Notes under the pieces: generated by a model
The model's input: the letters and a program-made list of their open reading frames with translations, nothing else
Databases searched by the model: none
What the model was told of the DNA's origin: nothing
In this document: piece by piece, positions 9,016 through 18,087 of the stretch
Numbering within the stretch: the stretch's first letter is position 1
Layout: each line of letters begins with the position of its first letter
Translations under genes and position numbers: made by a program
Assembly (NCBI GenBank): GCA_015206945.1
Contig: JADEXV010000019.1
Coordinates: 1 to 52,497, forward strand
From: Nostocales cyanobacterium LEGE 12452
GTDB taxonomy: Bacteria; Cyanobacteriota; Cyanobacteriia; Cyanobacteriales; Nostocaceae
Direction of reading: 5' to 3'
Length of the DNA stretch: 52,497 bases

Positions 9016-9774
9016 ATGGCAGGACATAGTAAATGGGCAAATATTAAGCGCCAAAAAGCGGTAGTAGATGCAAAAAGGGGAAAAACCTTCACTCAGTTAT
9101 CGCGGGCGATTATCGTTGCTGCTAGAAGCGGCGTCCCAGATCCGGCGCTGAATTTTCAACTTCGCACGGCAATTGACAAGGCAAAGGCAGCGAGTATTCC
9201 CAATGATAATATTGAACGAGCGATCGCTAAAGGTGCAGGCACTTTGGGCGGCGATAGTGCTACTTTTGAAGCGATTCGCTACGAAGGCTATGGCCCTGGC
9301 GGTGTAGCGATTTTAATCGAAGCCCTCACAGATAATCGTAATCGCACTGCTGCTGACTTGCGTGTAGCTTTTAGTAAAAATGGTGGCAATCTTGGTGAAG
9401 TAGGTTGCGTTAGCTGGATGTTTGAACAAAAAGGCGTTTGTGTAGTGCAGGGTGTACTTGACGAAGAACAGCTTTTAGAAGCATCTCTCGAAGGCGGTGC
9501 CCAGTCTTATGAGATGACTGAAGATGAGATGGCTGAGGTATTTACTGATATTGGAAATTTAGAAACCCTTAGTCAGGCACTCAAAAATCAAGGTTTTAAG
9601 GTAACTGATGCTGAATTGCGCTGGATTCCTAGTAATAGTGTAGAAGTTACCGATCCCGATCAGGCGCGATCGCTTTTCAAGTTAATTGATACTTTAGAAG
9701 GCCTGGATGACGTGCAAAATGTCACAGCTAACTTTGACGTAGCAGAAGAATTGATGGCTCTCAGCATTTCCTAA
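9016..9774 (+). CDS. yebC: YebC/PmpR-family regulator or translation factor
   Basis: A 252-residue full-length member of the YebC/PmpR family (TACO1-related). The hallmark N-terminus MAGHSKWANIKRQK, the KGKTF..L.R.I..AARSG helix and the YEGYGPGGVAILIEALTDNRNRTA block are all present, as is the acidic C-terminal domain with LDDVQNVTANFD. Members act as DNA-binding regulators or help ribosomes through difficult sequences such as proline runs. The gene stands alone between a phosphoesterase and an RRM gene. Confidence 0.95.
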   Translation: MAGHSKWANIKRQKAVVDAKRGKTFTQLSRAIIVAARSGVPDPALNFQLRTAIDKAKAASIPNDNIERAIAKGAGTLGGDSATFEAIRYEGYGPGGVAILIEALTDNRNRTAADLRVAFSKNGGNLGEVGCVSWMFEQKGVCVVQGVLDEEQLLEASLEGGAQSYEMTEDEMAEVFTDIGNLETLSQALKNQGFKVTDAELRWIPSNSVEVTDPDQARSLFKLIDTLEGLDDVQNVTANFDVAEELMALSIS

Positions 9775-10065
9775 TCAAAATTAACCGAGGTTTTATAGCC
9801 AAATTACAGTTATTTGGATGATGTCCAAAATGTTACATTCTAAACATCACAAGCATCACGCTAAAAACCTAGTTCATAAACACTTATAAATAGTTACTAT
9901 TAGTCGTAAAAGTTTTTAGTACAGCACGGCGTAAATAAAGCACTCATTCCAAATCGACAAAACTCTTACGCTAGATTCCTTTTGACTTCCACCTTGTGGT
10001 ACTAGTAGCTCTGTAATCAAGTTTAGTGTTGGTTGAAAATTATTTAGAATCAAAGTTTTGCATAA

Positions 10066-10097
10066 AAAAGGCTCAAGCATTTCTGCCTGAGCCTTTT
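10066..10097 (-). terminator. Terminator of the RRM gene
   Basis: Inverted repeat AAAAGGCTCA / TGAGCCTTTT with an inner GCA/TGC extension. On the minus strand it is followed by a T run and lies 16 nt past the RRM stop codon. It is nearly symmetric and may also stop plus-strand transcripts from the yebC side. Confidence 0.8.
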
Positions 10098-10113
10098 CTA
10101 AATTCAATTAAGC

Positions 10114-10431
10114 TTAGTAGCGGTTGTTGCTACGGTTGTAGCCACCGCCACCACCACGGTTTCCACCAAAGGAACCACCACTTCTGTCTTCTTTGGGCTT
10201 GGCTTTATTTACCTTGAGGTCACGGCCAAGCCATTCAGCACCATCAAGAGCTTCAATAGCTTTTGCTTCTTCATCTTCTGAACTCATTTCCACGAAAGCA
10301 AAGCCGCGTAAACGACCTGTTTCACGGTCAGTGGGTAGTTGAACACGCTTTACAGCACCATATTCTGCAAATACAGCACTTAGCGCATCTTGTGTAACAT
10401 CATAGGAGAGGTTACCAACGTAAATTGACAT
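10114..10431 (-). CDS. Glycine-rich RRM RNA-binding protein (cyanobacterial Rbp type)
   Basis: A 105-residue protein with one RNA recognition motif: RNP2 is SIYVGNLSYDV at the N-terminus and RNP1 is RLRGFAFVEM in the middle. A short Gly/Asn/Arg-rich tail (from about residue 87) follows. Cyanobacterial Rbp proteins of this layout are often cold-induced RNA chaperones. The ATG at 10431 with GGAGA upstream is preferred over an in-frame TTG one codon earlier. The 260-bp upstream gap would allow a long 5' UTR, as in cold-regulated rbp genes. It converges on yebC. Confidence 0.92.
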   Translation of the reverse strand: MSIYVGNLSYDVTQDALSAVFAEYGAVKRVQLPTDRETGRLRGFAFVEMSSEDEEAKAIEALDGAEWLGRDLKVNKAKPKEDRSGGSFGGNRGGGGGYNRSNNRY

Positions 10432-10694
10432 CAAATGTCTCCAAAATCATAAGTTTGTAGAGATTTAGATTTCGGAGAGAAGTCTGTAATACCAAAAGGA
10501 AAAAGCCTGTCAATACTAAAAACAAACACTGTCGCCGAATTAATTCTCATTTCACTTCCCATGATGACATAGGAAGCAAATTTCTGGGTAAAAGTTTGAA
10601 TAACTGTTATAAAAAGTTATATAAGTGGTTAATAGCTAGATGCTGGCTGGTCTAAAAACGGGTGAGGCTAAGTGAACCGCACCCTAGAGATCAA

Positions 10695-11234
10695 CTAATC
10701 CACTCTCTTTTCTAAATATTGACCAATCATCAACTGCTCACCAGCACGGGAGATAATGGTTTGTCTGGTGCGGTATTTGCTGCCAATTAGCTTTAACTCT
10801 TCTTCAAAGACCGAACCGTTGTACTCAGTTCGCAAACACATTATTTTAGGGTTAGAGAAATAATACTGAGCAGTAACTGGTTTGGATATGGCAAAACCGC
10901 GATCGCGGTACAAAATATTTCCTAAAGCTCCAAATATAGTTGAACCTTGCGACTCTTTCCTGTCCTTCAGCACATCCATACTTTCCCACGTTACTGCTGC
11001 ACCACAGATCAAACTACCTGTATCAGGCAAATCGTGCATCTGAGCTAGGTTTTGCAATTCATCACAGCCTTGATTGAGAAAATTGATCGTAACTATACTC
11101 TCCATCTCCTTGGTTTCTCCCTTGGGTAGGGTGTAGTAGCGCCGTTGCGATCGCCACTTACCGACTGATTCCTGAAAAAATTCGGAAATCTGGGATTCAT
11201 CAGTGGTTTGTACGATTTTGAGCAATGATGTCAC
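10695..11234 (-). CDS. CpcS/CpeS-family phycobiliprotein lyase
   Basis: A 179-residue protein of the CpcS/CpeS family, lipocalin-like lyases that attach bilin chromophores to cysteines of phycobiliproteins. The family opening is clear (ISEFFQESVGKWRSQRRYYTLP), followed by beta-strand segments such as GAAVTWES, ILYRDRGFAISKPVTAQYYF and LRTEYNGSVFEEELKLIG ending in RTRQTI. The start is GTG with GAGG upstream. It is not beside phycobilisome genes, which is common for these lyases. Which bilin and subunit it serves cannot be told. Confidence 0.88.
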   Translation of the reverse strand: MTSLLKIVQTTDESQISEFFQESVGKWRSQRRYYTLPKGETKEMESIVTINFLNQGCDELQNLAQMHDLPDTGSLICGAAVTWESMDVLKDRKESQGSTIFGALGNILYRDRGFAISKPVTAQYYFSNPKIMCLRTEYNGSVFEEELKLIGSKYRTRQTIISRAGEQLMIGQYLEKRVD

Positions 11235-11798
11235 GCCTTACCTTCCTCACCTAATGCAAATATATTTTTGGCAAAAAATTTCATTCTTGCGTTGATATGG
11301 TACTTATCACCCTGTTGCTTGCCATATTACGCAAGGGGGGTAAGAAAAATAGTGTTTTCCAATACATTATAGACTTAAAAAAGCAATAAATCTTTAATAT
11401 TCTTAACTTAAAAATAAAATACTATAAATACGAGTATTTATGCGAGAATAAAATAAACAGGTAATTATTGCAATATCGCCCATGTTGGGATTGTAGAACA
11501 AACAGTTTCATATCTATAGAGAAAGCCAGGTTTCTCCTATAGGTAGATTTAAGAAAACTGACAAATCTTTATACTAAGTTTATAATTTATTATCTGCAAG
11601 AAGATTTTCTACCTCTGCGTAAGAAGTAGAGCGGTGAGGAATTTTAGACTTTTATGGGAAAACAGTAATTTCTTATACAGAAAATTACTGATAGACAGCT
11701 TATGAATTCTCACCGTTTTTGGTTAATGATATCTCTAAAAATTACTTGGTAAAACACGGCTGTTTAACCCCAAAAGCTCCCCAATAAAAGAAAAATAA
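11235..11798. other. Long AT-rich divergent intergenic region
   Basis: 564 bp between the lyase gene and the RND operon. It contains no credible ORF. It should hold both divergent promoters, and includes a palindrome about 110 bp before the adaptor gene (separate entry). Confidence 0.6.
11663..11690. promoter_or_regulatory. Candidate operator upstream of the RND efflux operon
   Basis: Near-perfect inverted repeat CAGTAATTTCT ... AGAAAATTACTG (one extra base in one arm) with a 5-nt centre, about 110 bp before the adaptor start. Size and symmetry suit a dimeric repressor site, but no regulator gene is adjacent. Confidence 0.35.
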
Positions 11799-13280
11799 AT
11801 GATCTTGGATATGAATAAGCCGCACAAACAGGTGAAAATGACAGATCCGGTAGCCGCCAACCAGCTCATTAATATCCAATTAAATTCTGTTGTGAAGACT
11901 GAAGTGGTGAGCGCAGATGTAAAGAGTAGAATTCTTGCAAACAGAACTTGTGCAACAGCTGGAAAAGGAAAAAATTACTTCCTTTCCTCCACCTCTGTAA
12001 GAAGTTTGTTAATTCCCTGTTTGGTAGGTATAGGACTGCTGACGGCGAGTTGCGGTTCACTGCCCAAAGAATCAGCCGAGGCACAATCTCAAAAATCTGG
12101 TAGAGAACGTGGTAGTGCAACGCCTGTAGATGTGGCGATCGCTCGAACTGATTTGCTGCAAAAATCACCAGAATATACAGGTAATACAACACCGTTTCGG
12201 ATTGTATCATTGCGATCGCAAGTAGAAGCCCGGTTGTTGGCTTTAAACCTTGATGTGGGCGATACAGTAAAACTTGGGCAAAACGTCGGGCGGTTAGATG
12301 ATGCCATACTTTCAACCGAATTAAAGCAAGCAGAAGCAGAGCTAGCAGCCCTCAAATCAGAAGTAGCTAGGGCAACCAATCAGGTAAGCAATGCTCGTGC
12401 AGACGTTGAACGGGCGCGCCTAGAAGTAGTACAAGCTCAAGCAGACTCAGAACGGCAACAGAGGTTGTTCAAAGCTGGAGCGATCGCTGAACAAACTGCC
12501 CAGCAAGCACGTACCCAGGCAAAGACAGCTGCCCAAGCACTGCGGGCAGCTCAAGAAGAAGTCCGTACAGAACAGCAAGCCGTCGCTGCTGCCCAAGGTA
12601 GAGTACTTGCTCAACAGGCATTGGTTGCTCAAAACAAAGAGCGGAGGTCTTACGCTCGGCTGGTATCTCCGATCGCTGGCGTAATCACAGAAAAGGTGAC
12701 AGAACCAGGCAACCTTTTGCAAGCAGGTAGCGAAGTCTTAAAAATTGGCGACTTTAACCGTGTCAAAGTCGTTGTGCAAGTTTCCGAATTAGAACTAGCA
12801 CAAATTCAGGTTGGGCAGTCTGTCCAAGTCCGTTTAGATGCCTTCCCCAAAGAAGCGTTAATTGGCAGAGTTACGCGCATTTCCCCAGCTGCCGATGCCA
12901 CAGCTCGCTTGATACCTGTAGAGGTAGTGATTCCCAACAATCAGGGCAAGATTGGCAGCGGACTACTGGCGCGAGTCAACTTTGAAAACCAGACTCAACA
13001 GCGGGTAGTAGTGCCGCAAACAGCTATTCAAAAACAAGCAGGGGCAGCAAAGGCAGCAGCTAAAGAGCAAGAAAACCGAGCGGGGACGCTATTTGTGGTG
13101 AAAGACACAGATGGTAAGACGAAAGTAGCGACACGTGCTGTCACCTTAGGACAAAAAGCTGATGGCAAAGTGGAAATTTTATCCGGCTTACAAGCGGGAG
13201 AGCGCTATGTTGTTCGTAGTGGTAAGCCGTTAAAAGAAGGTGACACTGTAAGTCTTTCAATTCTTTCAGAAAAGCAATAG
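11799..13280 (+). CDS. RND efflux periplasmic adaptor (membrane fusion protein), lipoprotein
   Basis: A 493-residue HlyD/AcrA-like adaptor that links an inner-membrane RND pump to an outer-membrane channel. A hydrophobic segment with lipobox LTASC (Cys85) indicates a lipoprotein. The roughly 80 residues before it are unusually long, so the true start may lie downstream at a non-ATG codon. The mature part has a beta-barrel/lipoyl half, a long Ala/Gln/Glu-rich alpha-hairpin (about 185-275), the lipoyl return YARLVSPIAGVITEKVTEPG, and a C-terminal barrel. It lies 75 bp before the pump gene and is almost certainly co-transcribed. Confidence 0.9.
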   Translation: MILDMNKPHKQVKMTDPVAANQLINIQLNSVVKTEVVSADVKSRILANRTCATAGKGKNYFLSSTSVRSLLIPCLVGIGLLTASCGSLPKESAEAQSQKSGRERGSATPVDVAIARTDLLQKSPEYTGNTTPFRIVSLRSQVEARLLALNLDVGDTVKLGQNVGRLDDAILSTELKQAEAELAALKSEVARATNQVSNARADVERARLEVVQAQADSERQQRLFKAGAIAEQTAQQARTQAKTAAQALRAAQEEVRTEQQAVAAAQGRVLAQQALVAQNKERRSYARLVSPIAGVITEKVTEPGNLLQAGSEVLKIGDFNRVKVVVQVSELELAQIQVGQSVQVRLDAFPKEALIGRVTRISPAADATARLIPVEVVIPNNQGKIGSGLLARVNFENQTQQRVVVPQTAIQKQAGAAKAAAKEQENRAGTLFVVKDTDGKTKVATRAVTLGQKADGKVEILSGLQAGERYVVRSGKPLKEGDTVSLSILSEKQ

Positions 13281-13355
13281 TAGGGTGGGGAGTAACCACC
13301 ATATTAATGAAAAAAGTACTCAGTAGTCAGCACTTAGCACTTATCACTTAGTATC

Positions 13356-16300
13356 ATGCAGCAGGCAAATAATAATAGTGGCAATAGCGGATTTAGCCTT
13401 AGTGCGATCGCTATCCGCCAACACATTGGTACACTCATGCTCACTGTGGCAGTAATTGTCATTGGGGTATTTTTTCTCACAACTATCCAAGTGGATCTGC
13501 TACCGGCTATTACCTATCCGCGAATTGGCGTCCGGCTAGAAGCCCCTGGTATTTCACCAGAAGTAGCAGTAGATGAAATCACCAGACCTTTAGAAGAAGC
13601 TTTACGGGCAACCGAGAATGTGGTGCAAGTTTTTTCCCGCACCCGTGAAGGACAAGTGAGCCTCGATTTATACTTCCAACCAGGGGGCGATATTGACCAA
13701 GCCCTAAACGATGCTACTGCTGCTTTTAACCGAAACCGAGGACAACTGCCAGATACGATAGAGGAGCCGCGCTTATTTAAAGTCGATCCTTCCCAATTGC
13801 CGGTTTATGAATTGGCGCTGACATCTGCTTCGTTACAAGGTAAAGATTTACGCGTATTTGCTGATGAAGAGTTAACGCGTGAACTCAGTGTAGTACCGGG
13901 AGTCGCTTCTGTTGACGTATCTGGCGGTGCAGAAGAAGAAGTACGGGTGCTTGTCGACTTAAACCGATTGCAAGCTTTGGGTGTCGGGTTAAATGATGTC
14001 TTAGATGAATTAACAGCCCGTAACCAAGATATTTCTGGCGGTCGGATTCTGGGGCAAAATTCTGAGCCATTGACTCGGACTGTCGGACGCTTCCAAAATG
14101 CCAAGGAAATTGAAAACCTTTCTTTGGAAGTTTCTTCTCCTACTAGTGCTAATACGACTAATAGTAGTAATATCACTAGCACTACCACTACTACTCCTGC
14201 ACCTTCCCGCCGCGTCTACTTGCGAGACTTTGCAGAGGTAATTGACGATACAGAAGAACAACGAGTATTTGTTTACCTCAACCGTCAGCCTGCGGTGAAA
14301 TTTTCAATCCAAAAGCAGCCTGAAGCCAACACAATCACAGTTGTAGATGCTGTTAAGCGGCGAATTGAACAATTACGGCAATCGGGTTTAATTCCAGCAG
14401 ACATGACTTTGAGTCCCACCACAGATGAATCTGTCTTCATCCGCAATTCTTTAAATGATGTCATCTTTTCGGGGATTTCTGGGGCATTGTTAGCAGCCGC
14501 AGCAGTATTGTTATTTTTGGGATCGTTCAGGCAAACATTTATTATCAGTTTAACGATTCCGCTGTGTACTCTGGCAGCGATCGCTTTGATGAGAATATTT
14601 GGTTTAACCTTGAATGTTTTTAGTTTGGCAGGACTGACATTAGGAGTCGGCCAAGCAATTGATACATCGGTTGTGATCTTGGAGAACATTTCCGAAAAAA
14701 CAGGGATGACTCCCAATCAGAGGGAGATGGAGGCAGGGGAGCAGATAAGCAGAGGAGCAGAGGGGAAGGGGAGAAATTCAAGATTCTTTATTGACAGTGC
14801 GATCGCAGCTTCCCAAGAAGTAGAATCTGCTTTAGTTGCTGCTACAGGTGCCAACTTAGTTTCTGTAGTGCCATTCCTCTTAATTGGCGGCTTTATTGCA
14901 CTGCTATTTAATGAACTGATTCTGACAATTAGCTTCGCAGTTGCAGCATCCCTTGTTGTCGCCATTACAGTAGTGCCGATGCTGTCTTCTCGACTCTTGG
15001 GAATTCGCTGGTCTAGTCGGATTAGTGAATTTTGGCTACTTAGACAGTTTAATCACCGATTTGAAGATGGGACGCGGGGATACGGTAACTTCTTAACCAA
15101 GGTTTTACGCTATCGACTCCTCGTCGTTATTGCTGCTTTGGTAATTTTAGGCGGCAGTAGCTTCTTTATGTTTGGTCAAATTCCCCAAGAAATTTTACCC
15201 CGGATCAGTACTGGTCAAGCTACCTTAAGAGCGCAGTTTCCTCCCGGTACACCTTTAGCAACTTCTGAAAAAGTTATGCAAATTGTCGATGACATTTTGC
15301 TAAAACAACCAGAAACCGAGTCTGCTTTCACAACTGTGGGTGGTTCTTTGTTTGGTAGCAATACTACAGAAAATCCCTTACGTGCTAGCAGCACTATCAA
15401 TCTAAAACCAGGCACAGATGTCGAAGCTTTCGTCAAAAAAGTAACTCAAGAATTTAACAAACTCAACTTAGCAGGAATTCTGCTACGCCTCAATCCTGGT
15501 CAGGTGCGGGGTTTAATCTTAAGTAATTCTCCAGTGCAAGGGTCAGAAGTTGACGTGATTTTGCAAGGTGAGAATGAAGAAAACTTAACCCAAGCAGGCG
15601 CCCAAGTGCTGCAAGCATTGCAGGAAAGGGCAAAATTAGCGACATTCCGGCCAGATGCCGACCCCCGACAACCAGAAATCCAAATTCGCCCCGACTGGGA
15701 ACGGGTTTCGGCTTTAGGATTGAGCGCTCAACAAATTGGTGCAACAGTTCAAACAGCAATTGAAGGTTCAGTTCCCACGCAAATTCAACGCGGTAATCGT
15801 TTAGTAGATGTGCGGGTGCAGCTAAATAAGGAAGCGATTGCGCGTCCTTCCCAGCTAGAGCAATTACCGTTATTTACAGAAAATAATCAACTAATCCGCC
15901 TTTCAGATGTTGCGAATATTCAAGAAGGGCAAGCGCCTGGTGAGGTGCAACGGATTAATCAGCGCCAAGCTTTCATTGTGGCAGGCAATCTCAGTGAGGG
16001 GGCTAGTCTTGGTGAAGCGATCGCAGAAGTCAACGAAGTACTTAAAGATGTAGACTTACCTGATGGCGTTTCGATTGTACCTAGTTCTGCCCAAGAAACT
16101 AATCAGCAACTTCAGGATGCTTTAAAAACTTTGGGGGCGTTGGCAACGTTCTTAATCTTTGTAGTCATGGCGGTGCAATACAATTCGCTGATTGACCCAT
16201 TGGTAATTATGTTCACCGTACCGCTAGCGTTAGCTGGGGGACTTTTTGGACTTTACATTACCCAAACTGCAATTGGTGCAACTGTAATTGTTGGCGTCGT

Positions 16301-16670
16301 CCTGCTAGTGGGAATTGTGGTAAACGCAGGGATTCTCATGGTAGAACTAGCGAACCAAATTCGGGATGAAATTGGTTGTAGTCGCCAAATTGCGATCATG
16401 AAAGCTGCTCCTCAACGCTTGCGCCCAATTATCATGACCACAGTCACCACTATCTTGGGACTGTTTCCTTTGGCATTGGGTATTGGCGAAGGTTCTGAGT
16501 TTTTGCAGCCTTTAGGGATTGTAGTTTTCTTTGGGATGGCGATCGCAACAATGCTGACATTATTTATCATCCCTTGTTTTTATATTCTGCTGCACGATTT
16601 GCTTGGTGGAAATTGGGCAAAGCCAGTGTTAATCCGGTTGCGTGGAGTTACGAAAAAACTTATCAGCTAA
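13356..16670 (+). CDS. RND efflux pump, AcrB/HAE-type inner-membrane transporter
   Basis: A 1104-residue proton-driven RND transporter with the expected duplicated layout: a first TM helix (about 27-47), a large periplasmic loop, TM2-6, TM7 (about 580), a second loop, and TM8-12. In TM4 the usual Asp pair is a single Asp436 (GQAIDTSVVILENI). After that helix there is a polar insert, roughly residues 455-474, encoded by a purine-rich repeat-like stretch (14720-14776). A second low-complexity Ser/Thr/Asn run (about 262-280) lies in the first periplasmic loop. It forms an operon with the adaptor. Substrate is unknown. Confidence 0.93.
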   Translation: MQQANNNSGNSGFSLSAIAIRQHIGTLMLTVAVIVIGVFFLTTIQVDLLPAITYPRIGVRLEAPGISPEVAVDEITRPLEEALRATENVVQVFSRTREGQVSLDLYFQPGGDIDQALNDATAAFNRNRGQLPDTIEEPRLFKVDPSQLPVYELALTSASLQGKDLRVFADEELTRELSVVPGVASVDVSGGAEEEVRVLVDLNRLQALGVGLNDVLDELTARNQDISGGRILGQNSEPLTRTVGRFQNAKEIENLSLEVSSPTSANTTNSSNITSTTTTTPAPSRRVYLRDFAEVIDDTEEQRVFVYLNRQPAVKFSIQKQPEANTITVVDAVKRRIEQLRQSGLIPADMTLSPTTDESVFIRNSLNDVIFSGISGALLAAAAVLLFLGSFRQTFIISLTIPLCTLAAIALMRIFGLTLNVFSLAGLTLGVGQAIDTSVVILENISEKTGMTPNQREMEAGEQISRGAEGKGRNSRFFIDSAIAASQEVESALVAATGANLVSVVPFLLIGGFIALLFNELILTISFAVAASLVVAITVVPMLSSRLLGIRWSSRISEFWLLRQFNHRFEDGTRGYGNFLTKVLRYRLLVVIAALVILGGSSFFMFGQIPQEILPRISTGQATLRAQFPPGTPLATSEKVMQIVDDILLKQPETESAFTTVGGSLFGSNTTENPLRASSTINLKPGTDVEAFVKKVTQEFNKLNLAGILLRLNPGQVRGLILSNSPVQGSEVDVILQGENEENLTQAGAQVLQALQERAKLATFRPDADPRQPEIQIRPDWERVSALGLSAQQIGATVQTAIEGSVPTQIQRGNRLVDVRVQLNKEAIARPSQLEQLPLFTENNQLIRLSDVANIQEGQAPGEVQRINQRQAFIVAGNLSEGASLGEAIAEVNEVLKDVDLPDGVSIVPSSAQETNQQLQDALKTLGALATFLIFVVMAVQYNSLIDPLVIMFTVPLALAGGLFGLYITQTAIGATVIVGVVLLVGIVVNAGILMVELANQIRDEIGCSRQIAIMKAAPQRLRPIIMTTVTTILGLFPLALGIGEGSEFLQPLGIVVFFGMAIATMLTLFIIPCFYILLHDLLGGNWAKPVLIRLRGVTKKLIS

Positions 16671-16740
16671 TGAGCATTTAACTTGCACATAGCGCAATAC
16701 CGATTTTACTAGCGATCGCGATCGCTGTTTCTCTCTGAGG

Positions 16741-16789
16741 TGGTTATAAATAGACAGCCGTTTGCCATAGTCTCTCAACTTTATAACCA
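16741..16789. repeat. Inverted repeat downstream of the RND pump
   Basis: A perfect 10-bp inverted repeat TGGTTATAAA / TTTATAACCA separated by 29 nt, in the 312-bp gap after the pump gene. A doubled HIP1 site (gcgatcgcgatcgc) lies just before it near 16711. It may end the efflux transcript; otherwise the gap is featureless. Confidence 0.5.
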
Positions 16790-16982
16790 TTTCAGATATC
16801 CACTTAGACATCACCCCTGTTGTAACCAAGCCTGCCTTTCTCCAATGCTAAAAACAAAGTTTTCCAAAGTTTATGACGCTTAGGGTCAACAAAACGATAA
16901 TCTTGGCTGAATAAGTGAATAAAAACTAATACCTCACTGCAAGGCATTCTTTCTTGTTTGTGCTTTTTGTGCTTGAAAGCTT

Positions 16983-17501
16983 ATGGTGATCCGCCCCGCC
17001 ACAATAACTGACGTACCCGCAGTTTTACCAATGGTTGTCAAAATTTGTGCTTTGCATGAGTCTTGGGATTCCGCCAAGTATGGTTTTCTACCGCATCCAG
17101 AACAGCGTTATGAGCAATGGTTGACGCGTTTGGCAAATAGCGATGGCTTCTCTACGAGACGCGACGCGAACGCCGATGCTTCCAGCGTACGCAGTGTATT
17201 TCTAGTATCCGAAAATGAAGGGCAAATTGTAGGGTTTCTGGTAGCAACAGTTGAGCGAGAAATACCAATTTATCGGTTACAGGAATTTGCTTTTATTCAT
17301 GATATCTGGGTAGAGCCAGAATATCGCCAAAAAGGAATTGCGCGGCAGATGGTGATGCTAAGTATTGAACGCTTTCATCAAATGGGCGTCAAGCAAATTC
17401 GTCTAGATACAGCAATTGCTAACGAGGCTTCACGGCGGTTATTTGCATCTTGTGGTTTTCGATTCAGCATTATTGAAATGCTGATTGAATTGAGTCATTA
17501 G
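16983..17501 (+). CDS. GNAT-family N-acetyltransferase with repeat-derived insert
   Basis: A 172-residue GCN5-related acetyltransferase that would move an acetyl group from acetyl-CoA to an unknown amine. The N-terminal MVIRPATITDVPAVLPMV strand-helix, the acetyl-CoA loop VEPEYRQKGIARQMV (R-Q-K-G-I-A), and the closing NEASRRLFASCGFR motif are intact. Residues about 54-71 (GFSTRRDANADASSVRS) are encoded by an interspersed GC-rich repeat (gcttctctacgagacgcgacgcgaacg), inserted in phase between helix and strand. The frame is intact, so the protein may still work. Confidence 0.88.
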   Translation: MVIRPATITDVPAVLPMVVKICALHESWDSAKYGFLPHPEQRYEQWLTRLANSDGFSTRRDANADASSVRSVFLVSENEGQIVGFLVATVEREIPIYRLQEFAFIHDIWVEPEYRQKGIARQMVMLSIERFHQMGVKQIRLDTAIANEASRRLFASCGFRFSIIEMLIELSH

Positions 17502-17529
17502 TCATAAGCTTATGACTAATGACAAAGGA

Positions 17530-18006
17530 CTAACTAGCTAACAGAGTTTTTTCTAGAGAAGTCCAACGGAAAGAGCGATCGCCACCCCTCTCAATGATTA
17601 CTCTCACTCGTGGTTCTAGTTGAGGCAAATTCGTTAAATACTCAAGTTCCTCATTAGAAAGAATATGCCCTTCAATAATCCACAAGACCAGCCCCTTAGA
17701 CTTTGGTGGTAGCTGTTCTAGATGAGAATTGAGAATTGGCGGCAAATAGTACACATGACCTACTGCTGCACCACTACCAGTGCTTTTTTTCCCAAGATGA
17801 GGAGGTCTGACTCCATGAATTCTTGTGAGATACGCAGCTACGTCACCCAGTCCTTTAGCAGTAATGTGAAGGGTAGTATAGCCAGCTGCCCGTAGTCGGC
17901 GCTGATATCGACCTTCATAACCCCCTTCCAGAGGTACATACACTCCAAGAGCGCCAAATTTTTCCAGATCGCGGATTAAACCGTTGCCAGTGGTAATTAG
18001 TGCCAT
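17530..18006 (-). CDS. ndhN: NAD(P)H-quinone oxidoreductase subunit N
   Basis: A 158-residue NdhN, an oxygenic-photosynthesis-specific peripheral subunit of the NDH-1 complex in the thylakoid membrane, needed for cyclic electron flow and respiration. Recognised from the start MALITTGNGLIRDLEKFGALGVYVPLEGGYEGRY in pieces, the HGVRPPHLGKK block and VGHVYYLPPI. Length matches the family. It is transcribed away from the ribosomal operon, with about 1 kb separating the two starts. Confidence 0.95.
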   Translation of the reverse strand: MALITTGNGLIRDLEKFGALGVYVPLEGGYEGRYQRRLRAAGYTTLHITAKGLGDVAAYLTRIHGVRPPHLGKKSTGSGAAVGHVYYLPPILNSHLEQLPPKSKGLVLWIIEGHILSNEELEYLTNLPQLEPRVRVIIERGGDRSFRWTSLEKTLLAS

Positions 18007-18087
18007 AGATTTTCGTCTTATCCCACTTAGATATCTCTATTATTTACCCTGAACCGATAGATTAAAAGCATTTTTTTGGGTATTAGG

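Noticed and set aside
9916..10107. 63-codon minus-strand frame after yebC
   Set aside because: It overlaps the RRM terminator hairpin and reads like random or decayed sequence.
11869..12315. 148-codon minus-strand frame
   Set aside because: Antisense shadow within the RND adaptor gene, lacking any family feature.
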